A DNA stretch of 64,000 nt, taken from contig CADCIB010000006.1 of NCBI GenBank assembly GCA_902801375.1, positions 1-64,000 on the forward strand. Direction: 5' to 3'. Both the position numbers and the translations under genes were made by a program. Shown in pieces: positions 17,358 through 24,627 of the stretch. Origin of the DNA: an uncultured Prevotellaceae bacterium. Its GTDB lineage: Bacteria; Bacteroidota; Bacteroidia; Bacteroidales; Bacteroidaceae. The stretch's first letter is position 1. The number at the start of each line of letters is the position of its first letter. The notes under the pieces are model-generated. The model was not told the DNA's origin. It ran no database searches and saw only the letters and a program-made list of their open reading frames with translations.

Positions 17358-20168
17358 TTAGTGCGCCTCCAACCAGTTGTTGCCCCATCCGCAGTCGGCC
17401 ACGAGGGGGACGCGCAGGGCGTAGGCTGCCTGCATCTCCTGCAATACAATCTCCTCTACCCTACCCCGCTCTTCCGGATAGACAGAGAAGTTCAGTTCGT
17501 CGTGTACTTGCAGGATCATCTTGCTGCGGATACCTTCTTCCTTGAACCGGCGGTGAATGCGAATCATCGCCACCTTGATGATGTCGGCGGCAGAACCCTG
17601 AATGGGTGCATTGATGGCATTGCGCTCGGCGAAGTTGCGCACGGTGGCATTCCTGGAATTGATGTCGGGCAGGTAGCGGCGGCGGTGGAAGAAGGTCTCG
17701 GCATATCCCTGCTGGCGAGCCATTTCCTTTGAGGTTTCCATGTATTCATGAACCTTGGGGAAGGCTTCGAAATAGCCGTCGATGAGCTGTTTAGCCTCGT
17801 CGCGCGAGATTTCCAATCGCTCAGCAAGTCCAAATACGGTAATCCCGTAGATGATGCCGAAGTTGGCGCGCTTGGCCTTTGTGCGCTCGTCGCGACTCAC
17901 CTCGTCGACGGTTTTCTTGTAGATGTTGGCAGCGGTGGCAGCGTGGATGTCGTAGCCGTCTTGGAAAGCGCGTATCATGTTCTCGTCTTCCGAAAGATGA
18001 GCCATCACGCGCAGCTCTATTTGCGAGTAGTCGGCTGAGAAGAACAGGCAGCCTGGCTCAGGGATGAACGCCTTACGTATCTCCTTTCCGTCCTCGCCGC
18101 GTACGGGAATGTTCTGCAAGTTGGGGTCACTCGATGAGAGCCGTCCGGTGGCTGTCACCGTTTGATTGAACGACGTGTGGATGTGACCAGTGCGCGGATT
18201 GATGAGTTTCGGCAACGCATCGACATAGGTTCCCAAGAGTTTTTTCAGTCCACGATGAGCGAGGATATCCTCGATAATCTCGCTCTTCCCCTTGAGTTGT
18301 TGAAGCACCTCCTCGCTGGTGACATACTGTCCTGTCTTCGTCTTTTTCGGCTTGTCCACGATTTTCATTTTTCCGAAGAGAATCTCGCCTACCTGTTTCG
18401 GCGAGGCGATGTTGAACTCTTCGCCAGCCAGCTCGTAGATGCGTTGTTCCAGGTCGTTCATGCGTTGGGTAAACACCTCAGACGTTTCTTTCAGCGATGT
18501 GGTGTCGAGGCAAACGCCGTTCATCTCCATTTCGGCTAAGACTGTCACCAGGGGCATCTCTATCTCATAGAACAGCTGCTCGACGTTCTTTTCTTTCAGC
18601 ACTGGCTCCAGTTTGTTTTTCAGTTGGAGGGTGATGTCAGCATCCTCGCAGGCGTATTCATAAACCTCCTTAGGCGACAGTTCGCGCATCGAGCGTTGGT
18701 TCTTCCCTTTGGGTCCTATTAGTTCGTCGATGTGGATGGTCTTGTAGTTGAGCAAGGTTTCAGCCATGTAGTCCATGTTGTGGCGTAGTTCGGGCTGAAT
18801 GAGGTAATGGGCAATCATGGTGTCCCACATGGGTTCTGCCACCACGATGCCATAGTTGTGCAGCACTTCAAGATCATATTTGATGTTCTGTCCGATTTTC
18901 AAGATCGTCGGGCTTTCGTAGACAGGTTTGAAGATACTCACCATCTGCTGTGCCTGTTGGCGGTCGGCGGGTATGGACACATACCATGCTTCGTGTTCTT
19001 TCACTGCGAAACTCAGTCCCACCAACTCTGCGTCTATCGCGTTGGTGGAGGTCGTCTCCGTGTCCATGCTTACGGCTTCAGCGGCTAAAAGCTGACGGCA
19101 GAGGGTCAGAGCATCTGCTTCGCTCTCGATGAGATGGTAGTCATGTGGAGTGGTTTGGAGCGAGGAAAGGGTAGCCTCACCCCCATTCCCTCCCCAAAGG
19201 GAGAGGGGCGTAGATACTTCTTCCGCTTGCTGGGGGGCGAAGTCGCCAAAGAGGTCAGGCTGTTGTACTTTCTTGCTATTCTCGCTCCTCACCCCTCGCT
19301 CCTCACTCCTCGAAATAAACTTCCCCGTCAGCGACTTGAACTCCAGTTCGTTGAAGATGCGTGTCAGTTCCTCGACGTTGGGTTCGTTGACCTTTAAGTC
19401 CTCCAAGTTGAAGTCGATGGGTACATCGGTGCGAATGGTGGCCAGGAACTTCGACATCTTGATATCGTCGATGGCAGCCTCCACCTTCTCGCGCAGTTTG
19501 CCTTTTATCTGGTCGGTATGGGCAAGCATGTTTTCTACCGTTCCAAACTGTGCAATGAGTTTCACGGCGGTCTTCTCCCCTACCCCAGGACAGCCGGGGA
19601 AGTTGTCGGCTGAGTCGCCCATCAGCGCCAGCAGGTCAATCACCTGGTCGGTGCGCTCAATGCCATATTTCTCGCAGACGGCCTTTGCATCTAATGTCTC
19701 GTAGCCACCGCCGAAGCGTGGACGGTAGATGAACACATTGTCGCCCACCAGCTGTCCGTAGTCCTTGTCGGGGGTGAGCATGAAGATTTCTCCGAACCCA
19801 CGAAGATTGGTGGCTATCGTCCCAATCACATCGTCGGCCTCGAAGCCGTCGGCTTGTAGGATGGGGATGTTCATGGCGCGCAAGATATCCTTGATGATGG
19901 GCACCGAAGCATGAATGTCCTCGGGAGTAGCCTCTCGCTGGGCCTTGTATGCAGGGAATGCCTCTGAGCGGAAGGTCGGCCCATGGGGGTCGAAAGCTAC
20001 GGCAAGATGGGTGGGTTTCTCCTTCTCGATTACCTCATGCAGCGTATTGCAGAAACCTAAAACGGCCGACGTGTTCTGCCCTTTGGAGTTGATACGCGGG
20101 TTCTTGATAAAGGCGTAGTAGGCACGGTAAATCAATGCGTATGCGTCTAAAAGAAATACTTTATCCAT
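17358..20168 (-). CDS. polA: DNA polymerase I
   Basis: 936 residues. Residues 1-290 are the 5'-3' exonuclease (FEADDVIGTIAT, GDSADNFPGCPGVGEKTA). The 3'-5' exonuclease (about 355-545) keeps its catalytic acids: VSMDTET, KIGQNIKYDLEVL and YACEDADITL, so proofreading looks intact. The polymerase has motif A DYSQIELRVMAHLS, motif B RTKAKRANFGIIYG and motif C LQVHDELNFS. The linker (about 285-340) holds two foreign-looking pieces: SEERGVRSEN, read from a family-A repeat, and TPLSLWGGNGGEATLSS, from a family-B repeat. Both keep the frame and fall between domains, so activity is probably unaffected. Confidence 0.96.
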   Translation of the reverse strand: MDKVFLLDAYALIYRAYYAFIKNPRINSKGQNTSAVLGFCNTLHEVIEKEKPTHLAVAFDPHGPTFRSEAFPAYKAQREATPEDIHASVPIIKDILRAMNIPILQADGFEADDVIGTIATNLRGFGEIFMLTPDKDYGQLVGDNVFIYRPRFGGGYETLDAKAVCEKYGIERTDQVIDLLALMGDSADNFPGCPGVGEKTAVKLIAQFGTVENMLAHTDQIKGKLREKVEAAIDDIKMSKFLATIRTDVPIDFNLEDLKVNEPNVEELTRIFNELEFKSLTGKFISRSEERGVRSENSKKVQQPDLFGDFAPQQAEEVSTPLSLWGGNGGEATLSSLQTTPHDYHLIESEADALTLCRQLLAAEAVSMDTETTSTNAIDAELVGLSFAVKEHEAWYVSIPADRQQAQQMVSIFKPVYESPTILKIGQNIKYDLEVLHNYGIVVAEPMWDTMIAHYLIQPELRHNMDYMAETLLNYKTIHIDELIGPKGKNQRSMRELSPKEVYEYACEDADITLQLKNKLEPVLKEKNVEQLFYEIEMPLVTVLAEMEMNGVCLDTTSLKETSEVFTQRMNDLEQRIYELAGEEFNIASPKQVGEILFGKMKIVDKPKKTKTGQYVTSEEVLQQLKGKSEIIEDILAHRGLKKLLGTYVDALPKLINPRTGHIHTSFNQTVTATGRLSSSDPNLQNIPVRGEDGKEIRKAFIPEPGCLFFSADYSQIELRVMAHLSEDENMIRAFQDGYDIHAATAANIYKKTVDEVSRDERTKAKRANFGIIYGITVFGLAERLEISRDEAKQLIDGYFEAFPKVHEYMETSKEMARQQGYAETFFHRRRYLPDINSRNATVRNFAERNAINAPIQGSAADIIKVAMIRIHRRFKEEGIRSKMILQVHDELNFSVYPEERGRVEEIVLQEMQAAYALRVPLVADCGWGNNWLEAH
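19175..19210. repeat. Interspersed repeat, family B, inside polA
   Basis: Contains CCCTCCCCAAAGGGAGAGGG, a self-complementary core. Read in the polA frame as the TPLSLWGGNGGEA part of the inter-domain linker. Confidence 0.6.
19281..19312. repeat. Interspersed C/T-rich repeat, family A, inside polA
   Basis: CTCGCTCCTCACCCCTCGCT and onward, read antisense in the polA frame as SEERGVRSEN within the linker after the 5'-3' exonuclease domain. Confidence 0.6.
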
Positions 20169-20190
20169 AAATATTCTATAAAATTGCGCT

Positions 20191-20198
20191 CAAAATTA
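20191..20198 (-). promoter_or_regulatory. Promoter -7 box of polA
   Basis: Minus strand TAATTTTG, 23 bases before the polA start; the upstream TTTG is degenerate. Confidence 0.45.
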
Positions 20199-20230
20199 CA
20201 AAAAGTTTTTCATAAATCAACGGAAAATTG

Positions 20231-20238
20231 TAATTTTG
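20231..20238 (+). promoter_or_regulatory. Promoter -7 box of the polyprenyl synthase gene
   Basis: TAATTTTG matches TAnnTTTG, 18 bases before the start codon. Confidence 0.5.
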
Positions 20239-20256
20239 TGACCTAAAAACATCAAA

Positions 20257-21234
20257 ATGGACTATTTATCACGCATTACAGAGCCGATTAAGGCTGAGTT
20301 AGGACAGTTTATCTATCTCTTCAACGAGTCGCTGACGCACGACGACGGATTGCTTGGTGCCGCCTTGCAGCACATTCGCAACCAAGGGGGCAAGCGTATG
20401 CGTCCCATGCTCATCTTGCTGGTGGCAAAGAACCTGGGGCAGGTCAACGACCGCACGCTCGATGCTGCCGTCGGCTTGGAGCTGTTGCATACTGCCTCGC
20501 TTGTTCACGATGATGTGGTGGACGAAAGCCGCGAACGTCGTGGGCAACCTTCTGTGAACGCCGTCTACGACAACAAGGTGGCTGTGCTCGTTGGCGACTA
20601 TGTGCTCAGCACGTCGCTCTTGAGTGTCAGCCGCACAAGCAGTGAGGTCATTGTGCGTGAAATCGCCGAACTGGGCAGAGCTTTGGCTAAGGGAGAGATT
20701 CTCCAACTGACGAACATTCAAAACCGAGATATATCGGAAGAAGTTTACTATCAGGTCATTCAGCAGAAGACTGCCGCCCTCTTTGAGTCGTGTGCCGCCG
20801 TTGGAGCTTTGTCCGTAGGTGCTGATAATGGAGAGCTTGAAGCCGCTCGGAAGTTTGGACGCGATATAGGCATGATCTTTCAGATACGCGACGACATTTT
20901 CGACTATTTCGATTCCAAGGAGATTGGCAAACCTACCGGCAACGATATGGCAGAGGGCAAACTGACCCTGCCCGTTATCTATGCGCTGAAGAATACGCCC
21001 TTCGAGGCGATGACAACGTTGGCCAAGAAGGTGAAAGCTGGCACCATCAACACCGATGAGATCGCTGTCCTTGTGGAGTATGCCAAGAAATATGGAGGCA
21101 TAGAATATGCCGAGCAAGTGATGCAAAACATTGCCAAGGAGGCTCGCCAATATATCTCGGAGCATGTCCATAACGATGTTCTGCACCGCTCTTTCAACGC
21201 CTATTTGGAGTATGTTATTTGTCGGAATAAGTAA
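20257..21234 (+). CDS. Trans-polyprenyl diphosphate synthase (octaprenyl/solanesyl type)
   Basis: 325 residues. The first Asp-rich motif is LVHDDVVDESRERRG and the second IRDDIFDYFD, with GGKRMRPML binding the diphosphate. It lengthens farnesyl/geranylgeranyl diphosphate with isopentenyl diphosphate, most likely for the menaquinone side chain, the respiratory quinone of this group. The length and the small residues before the first Asp motif (ASLVHDD) fit the long-chain IspB class. It is transcribed alone, divergent from polA, and ends at a short hairpin (21237-21254). Confidence 0.92.
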   Translation: MDYLSRITEPIKAELGQFIYLFNESLTHDDGLLGAALQHIRNQGGKRMRPMLILLVAKNLGQVNDRTLDAAVGLELLHTASLVHDDVVDESRERRGQPSVNAVYDNKVAVLVGDYVLSTSLLSVSRTSSEVIVREIAELGRALAKGEILQLTNIQNRDISEEVYYQVIQQKTAALFESCAAVGALSVGADNGELEAARKFGRDIGMIFQIRDDIFDYFDSKEIGKPTGNDMAEGKLTLPVIYALKNTPFEAMTTLAKKVKAGTINTDEIAVLVEYAKKYGGIEYAEQVMQNIAKEARQYISEHVHNDVLHRSFNAYLEYVICRNK

Positions 21235-21236
21235 CC

Positions 21237-21254
21237 GAAAGAAATTGTTCTTTC
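21237..21254. terminator. Small hairpin between convergent genes
   Basis: GAAAGAA-ATTG-TTCTTTC, a perfect 7-bp stem, right after the polyprenyl synthase stop. Confidence 0.4.
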
Positions 21255-21258
21255 ACTC

Positions 21259-21678
21259 TCATTGACAATCAGAAGATATTCTTTCTTGAATATATGAGAT
21301 TATTTTTTGAATAAGATTACGCGTTGGTGCTATTTTGGAAATTACCTCATCCTTAATAACATCAATAGAACAATTGTAATCTCCATCCTCTCGTAAGCTT
21401 TGTAGTTGTGAATATAATCGTCCTTCTTCTTTAGTGAAAATACCTGGCTTGATGTAAAACAAACTGAATCTGCTTACGGCGCCTCTATGCGTTCCCACTT
21501 CATGTTTGTCAAGAATTAGCATAGCACTGACAGCATGGAACAATGCATAGTAAAGTCTGTTTGCCGCCATGTCCCATAGTTCTGCCTCAACTTGCACTTT
21601 AACTTGGGAAAAGGTCTTTTCTGCTTTTTCCAATTCAAGCTCTACGATAATCCGTCTGTCACTATCTTTAAGACTCAT
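21259..21678 (-). CDS. HEPN domain protein (partner of the MNT nucleotidyltransferase)
   Basis: 139 residues, all helical, of the HEPN family. It contains an R-x6-H motif (R41 LYYALF H48), close to the R-x4-6-H RNase motif of HEPN toxins. It overlaps the upstream nucleotidyltransferase gene by 11 bases, the usual arrangement of MNT-HEPN pairs. In type VII toxin-antitoxin systems the HEPN protein is the toxin and MNT silences it by adding AMP to a tyrosine; Y43 and Y44 are in the right area. It could equally be an aminoglycoside-type or housekeeping pair, so the toxin role is inference. Confidence 0.85.
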   Translation of the reverse strand: MSLKDSDRRIIVELELEKAEKTFSQVKVQVEAELWDMAANRLYYALFHAVSAMLILDKHEVGTHRGAVSRFSLFYIKPGIFTKEEGRLYSQLQSLREDGDYNCSIDVIKDEVISKIAPTRNLIQKIISYIQERISSDCQ

Positions 21679-21991
21679 ATAACACTTTTTTATCTTTTTC
21701 TACATTAAAATAAAACAAGGGGTGGGGGCTATTGTACCATTGCTCTCTCGTGAAAGCACGGGCGCTTATATCTTCTCCGATATCCCATCCCATATCAACA
21801 AAAGGGAATACAATGTTATCTTTGTCACAGCTTTCCACTTTTGGCTTATCCAAAAGAATGAGCAGATCCCAGTCAGAATCGTTATTGGCATCACCACGGG
21901 CACGCGAGCCATAGAGATAAAGTGAACTACCTTTTGGCAACACCGTGCTTGCAACCTGTTGGATTCTACTGATGACTTGTGAATATTCCAT
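21668..21991 (-). CDS. MNT-type minimal nucleotidyltransferase
   Basis: 107 residues. The signature GSRARGDANNDSDWDLLI holds the GS-x10-D-x-D catalytic pattern (G28 S29, D40, D42). Such short polymerase-beta-like proteins act with a HEPN partner, the next gene, as antitoxins that adenylylate it. Its start at 21991 follows a good promoter (22055-22024). The overlapping stop/start suggests coupled translation with antitoxin made first. Confidence 0.88.
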   Translation of the reverse strand: MEYSQVISRIQQVASTVLPKGSSLYLYGSRARGDANNDSDWDLLILLDKPKVESCDKDNIVFPFVDMGWDIGEDISARAFTREQWYNSPHPLFYFNVEKDKKVLYES

Positions 21992-22023
21992 TTTGTTGTA
22001 GATAAAATATGAATAACTCGCCG

Positions 22024-22055
22024 CAAATATAATGATAATTTTCTATGTAACCAAA
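22024..22055 (-). promoter_or_regulatory. Promoter of the MNT-HEPN pair
   Basis: Minus strand: TTTG (22055-22052), 20 bases, TATATTTG (22031-22024), 33 bases before the MNT start. Confidence 0.6.
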
Positions 22056-22092
22056 AAAAAGCGGAAGAATAATTATTTTTTCTCTTTTTTCT

Positions 22093-22123
22093 TTTGTCAT
22101 TAACGAAAGTTTGTTTACCTTTG
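22093..22123 (+). promoter_or_regulatory. Consensus promoter before the broken small gene
   Basis: TTTG (22093-22096), exactly 19 bases, TACCTTTG (22116-22123). A textbook match although the gene behind it appears damaged. Confidence 0.65.
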
Positions 22124-22179
22124 CACTCGCGTACTCATACTGCTTTCTGAGTGGTACAGGGATGCAACTACATTTTGGA

Positions 22180-22555
22180 ATGCGTTTGCTAACGCTTTGT
22201 TTTTGGTTTCTTTGAACCTGTCTCTCGTGATGTTAATGTTGATGGAGTGACTGCTATTCCTTATGGAACAACTGTCAATGGTGTTGTGTATGAAGCAAAG
22301 AAATCTTCTTGGTGGGGCACAAAGGGCCGCTTAGGAATCAGAATCAATGAATTAGTTACTCCCAATGGTGAAATGATTCCACTGACCAATGGTGATTTGT
22401 ATGTTACAGGAAAGAACAGAACAACTCTTTCTGTCCTGTTATTTGCATTGGTTGTATGGCCTGCTTGCTTTATTTGCGGGTCGAAGGCTGAAATACCTGC
22501 AGGGTATGAAATACAGGTAAATGTAGCAACGAACACTTTAGTAAAGGTCAATTGA
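22180..22555 (+). pseudogene. Truncated/frameshifted conserved exported protein
   Basis: The readable part (from a GTG at 22247, 102 residues) begins in mid-domain: TAIPYGTTVNGVVYEAKKSSWWGTKGRLGIRINELVTPNGEMIPL, then a hydrophobic segment (LSVLLFALVVWPACFICGS). The same frame carries relevant residues upstream (FEPVSRDVNVDGV) but has a TAA near 22194. In another frame an ATG at 22180 gives MRLLTLCFWFL, like a signal peptide, then stops. A frameshift or internal deletion between about 22190 and 22215 would explain this. I recall full-length relatives in Bacteroidales as proteins of unknown function. It might instead be a short functional protein from the GTG. Confidence 0.5.
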
Positions 22556-22579
22556 TTGTATTTTTTCAAAACAATAGGG

Positions 22580-22609
22580 TGGGGCAGAAGATGCGTTTCT
22601 TCTGCCCCA
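22580..22609. terminator. Bidirectional terminator hairpin
   Basis: TGGGGCAGAAGA (22580-22591) pairs perfectly with TCTTCTGCCCCA (22598-22609) around a 6-base loop, between two convergent genes. Confidence 0.8.
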
Positions 22610-22615
22610 TCTCTA

Positions 22616-23596
22616 TTAGAAGAACTTCACTTCCTGTCCTTCCAGATCGGAGAGCAGGAGGTTTGCCAGTCGGCTGGTGCCCAGTCGGAACCAGCGGTTG
22701 GTGAGCCACTTTTCGCCCAACACTTCCTTCACGATGGTGTAGTAGGTCAGTGCATCGGTCACGGTGTTGATGCCACCTGCGGGCTTGAAACCAATCTGTA
22801 TGCCAGTTTCATCGTAGTATTCCTTGATGGCTTGGCACATCACGTAGGCAGCTTCCGGCGTAGCGGAAACCTTCTCCTTGCCTGTTGATGTCTTGATGTA
22901 GTCAGCGCCGGCATACATCGAGAGGATGCTGGCGCATTTGATGTCAGAAGCATTGCGCAGGCAACCTGTCTCCAAGATCACTTTCATGGCAACGTCCTCG
23001 CCGCATGTCTGCTTCAGCTCGTTGATGTCATCGCAGACGCCCTCGTAGTCGCCTGAGAGGAACTTGCCCACGGGCATTACGATGTCAATCTCCGTGGCAC
23101 CATCCTTCACGGCCAAAGCGGTCTCGGCCACCTTTACCTCTATCAGTGCTTGTGATGAGGGGAAACTGCCTGACACGCAGGCTATTTCCACGCCCTCAAC
23201 CTCCAAGGTGTCGTGAACGATTTTGGCAAAACAGGGATAGACGCAGATGGTGGCTACGTGGGGTAGGGCAGGGTAGGCTGCATCAAACTGGTTCACTTTC
23301 TCTGTAAAGGCCAGCACACTCTCGTCAGAGTCCGTGGTCTTCAGCGTGGTCAGTTCGATGCTTCCAAAGAGGAAACGCTTGATTTCGGGTGTGTTGTTCT
23401 CCGGCACTTTCTCCTCGACGATCTTCCTGACGGCCTGAGCCACTTCCTCGTCGCTCACGTTCAGGTTGTACTTTTCCAGCGCCTGTTCATACTTACTCTT
23501 CAGAGCCGTGTGGCGGTGTACGGTCTCAGTCTCGTGGTGTGCGTGCTCATGATTGTGGTCGTGGCCGCACTCGCAACATTTCTTTTCTTCCATCAT
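22616..23596 (-). CDS. deoC: Deoxyribose-phosphate aldolase with a His/Cys-rich N-terminal extension
   Basis: 326 residues. It cleaves 2-deoxyribose 5-phosphate to glyceraldehyde 3-phosphate and acetaldehyde when DNA nucleosides are broken down. The Schiff-base lysine lies in ADYIKTSTGKEK, and VKVILETG and FKPAGGINT are further family motifs. Unusual: the first 30 residues (CCECGHDHNHEHAHHET and so on) are a metal-binding-like Cys/His run absent from standard DeoC (usually 220-260 aa). The rest of the extra length is a helical region (about 30-75). The start could be either of two ATGs (23596 or 23593). Confidence 0.93.
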   Translation of the reverse strand: MMEEKKCCECGHDHNHEHAHHETETVHRHTALKSKYEQALEKYNLNVSDEEVAQAVRKIVEEKVPENNTPEIKRFLFGSIELTTLKTTDSDESVLAFTEKVNQFDAAYPALPHVATICVYPCFAKIVHDTLEVEGVEIACVSGSFPSSQALIEVKVAETALAVKDGATEIDIVMPVGKFLSGDYEGVCDDINELKQTCGEDVAMKVILETGCLRNASDIKCASILSMYAGADYIKTSTGKEKVSATPEAAYVMCQAIKEYYDETGIQIGFKPAGGINTVTDALTYYTIVKEVLGEKWLTNRWFRLGTSRLANLLLSDLEGQEVKFF

Positions 23597-23709
23597 AATG
23601 TATACTTGTTAATTAATAGTTATTTATTCCGTTACATAGCTTATTAGAACTCTAGGCTATAGGGCGTTCTGTTTTTCCGCTTCATAGGCTCATTGAGTGT
23701 AATTTGCCG

Positions 23710-23740
23710 CAAAGATAACGAAAATACACCAAACGGCAAA
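23710..23740 (-). promoter_or_regulatory. Promoter of deoC
   Basis: Minus strand: TTTG (23740-23737), exactly 19 bases, TATCTTTG (23717-23710). The -33 box lies inside one arm of an inverted repeat, ACGGCAA (23733-23739) / TTGCCGT (23765-23771), which could be an operator. Confidence 0.65.
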
Positions 23741-23866
23741 ATATAATAATGATATTCTGCCAAATTGCCGTTTTTTAACGCAGTTTCCATCCAATGCAGG
23801 GAGCAGGACGTAAACTCAAAAGAATAAGAATCTGTCTGTTCTTTCTTGGCTTAACCGATTTTTTTG

Positions 23867-23874
23867 TATCTTTG
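23867..23874 (+). promoter_or_regulatory. Promoter -7 box of the DUF6078 gene
   Basis: TATCTTTG, about 80 bases before the start codon. The leader (23880-23954) has no riboswitch that I recognise. Confidence 0.5.
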
Positions 23875-23954
23875 CAGCTCCAACTGGAAGTGCGCCCGCC
23901 CTTCAGGCAAACCAGCGGTAATAACCATTAGTTATATAGAAGCCCGATTTAAAC

Positions 23955-24416
23955 ATGGAGACGACTATGGAAAAACAGACAAACATCGAGATTGACATGC
24001 GGCAAGTGCCGCCAGGATATGTGTATTGCTTCAACGGCGAGTGCCAGAAGCACGAGGAATGCCTACGCTATATCGTGGGCCAGCAGGTGGACAAGGGGCT
24101 GACGGTGGCCCCGACGGTGCTGCCCACCGTGCTGCGACTGCGCAGTTGCCCCCACTTCCAGAAGGCAGAGCTGATGCGGATGGCGTGGGGATTCGACAAG
24201 CTCTTTGCCGAGGTGAAGGTCAAGGACGGCCCCGTATTGCGCGAGAAGATGAGGGCATATCTGGGCGGAATGGGCACCTATTCGCGCTACAAATTAGGCC
24301 GAAGGATGCTCACGCCGGAGCAGCAGGAGCACATCATCGGCTTCTTCCGCAAGAAAGGTTACACCGAAGGCCTTGAGTTCGATCACTATGTAACGGTCTA
24401 TGACTTAGACCATTAG
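23955..24416 (+). CDS. DUF6078 family protein
   Basis: 153 residues, cytoplasmic (no signal or helix segments). It has conserved Cys (YCFNGECQKHEECLRY and LRSCPHF), suggesting metal binding or structural disulphide-free clusters. The second half carries a DNA-binding-like Arg-rich stretch (GTYSRYKLGRRMLTPEQQEHIIGFFRKKGY). The family is common, often in several copies, in Prevotella and Bacteroides, and has no established function. The start could be the ATG at 23955 or the internal ATG at 23967 (METTMEKQ). Confidence 0.8.
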   Translation: METTMEKQTNIEIDMRQVPPGYVYCFNGECQKHEECLRYIVGQQVDKGLTVAPTVLPTVLRLRSCPHFQKAELMRMAWGFDKLFAEVKVKDGPVLREKMRAYLGGMGTYSRYKLGRRMLTPEQQEHIIGFFRKKGYTEGLEFDHYVTVYDLDH

Positions 24417-24464
24417 CCCATATTTTGTTCGCTTAGATTTTAACCAAAATCATGACCCATTTTT

Positions 24465-24574
24465 GGTTAACCGATAACCAACGTCTGGTTATCGCATAAC
24501 CAGCGTCAGGTTATCGCCTAACCAAATATCGGTTATCGCCTAACCAAACGTTGGTTAAGTGATGACCAGACGCT
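24465..24574. repeat. Array of five 22-bp palindromic units
   Basis: Five units of exactly 22 bp (24465, 24487, 24509, 24531, 24553). Units 2-4 contain GGTTATCGC(A/C)TAACC, a near-perfect palindrome with 5-bp arms, followed by a 7-bp variable spacer; units 1 and 5 are degenerate. It lies between the ends of the convergent DUF6078 and DUF6377 genes. Confidence 0.85.
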
Positions 24575-24627
24575 GCCCACTGCCTCGTATGCCGTTTCCA
24601 GTGGTCTCTCCCCACTCCTCGAATCCC

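Noticed and set aside
19175..19312. Frameshift in polA
   Set aside because: The odd peptide is in frame on both sides and both nuclease and polymerase motifs continue; it is an insertion, not a shift.
24465..24574. CRISPR array
   Set aside because: Units are 22 bp with a 7-bp variable part; there is no spacer of 25-40 bp and no cas gene.
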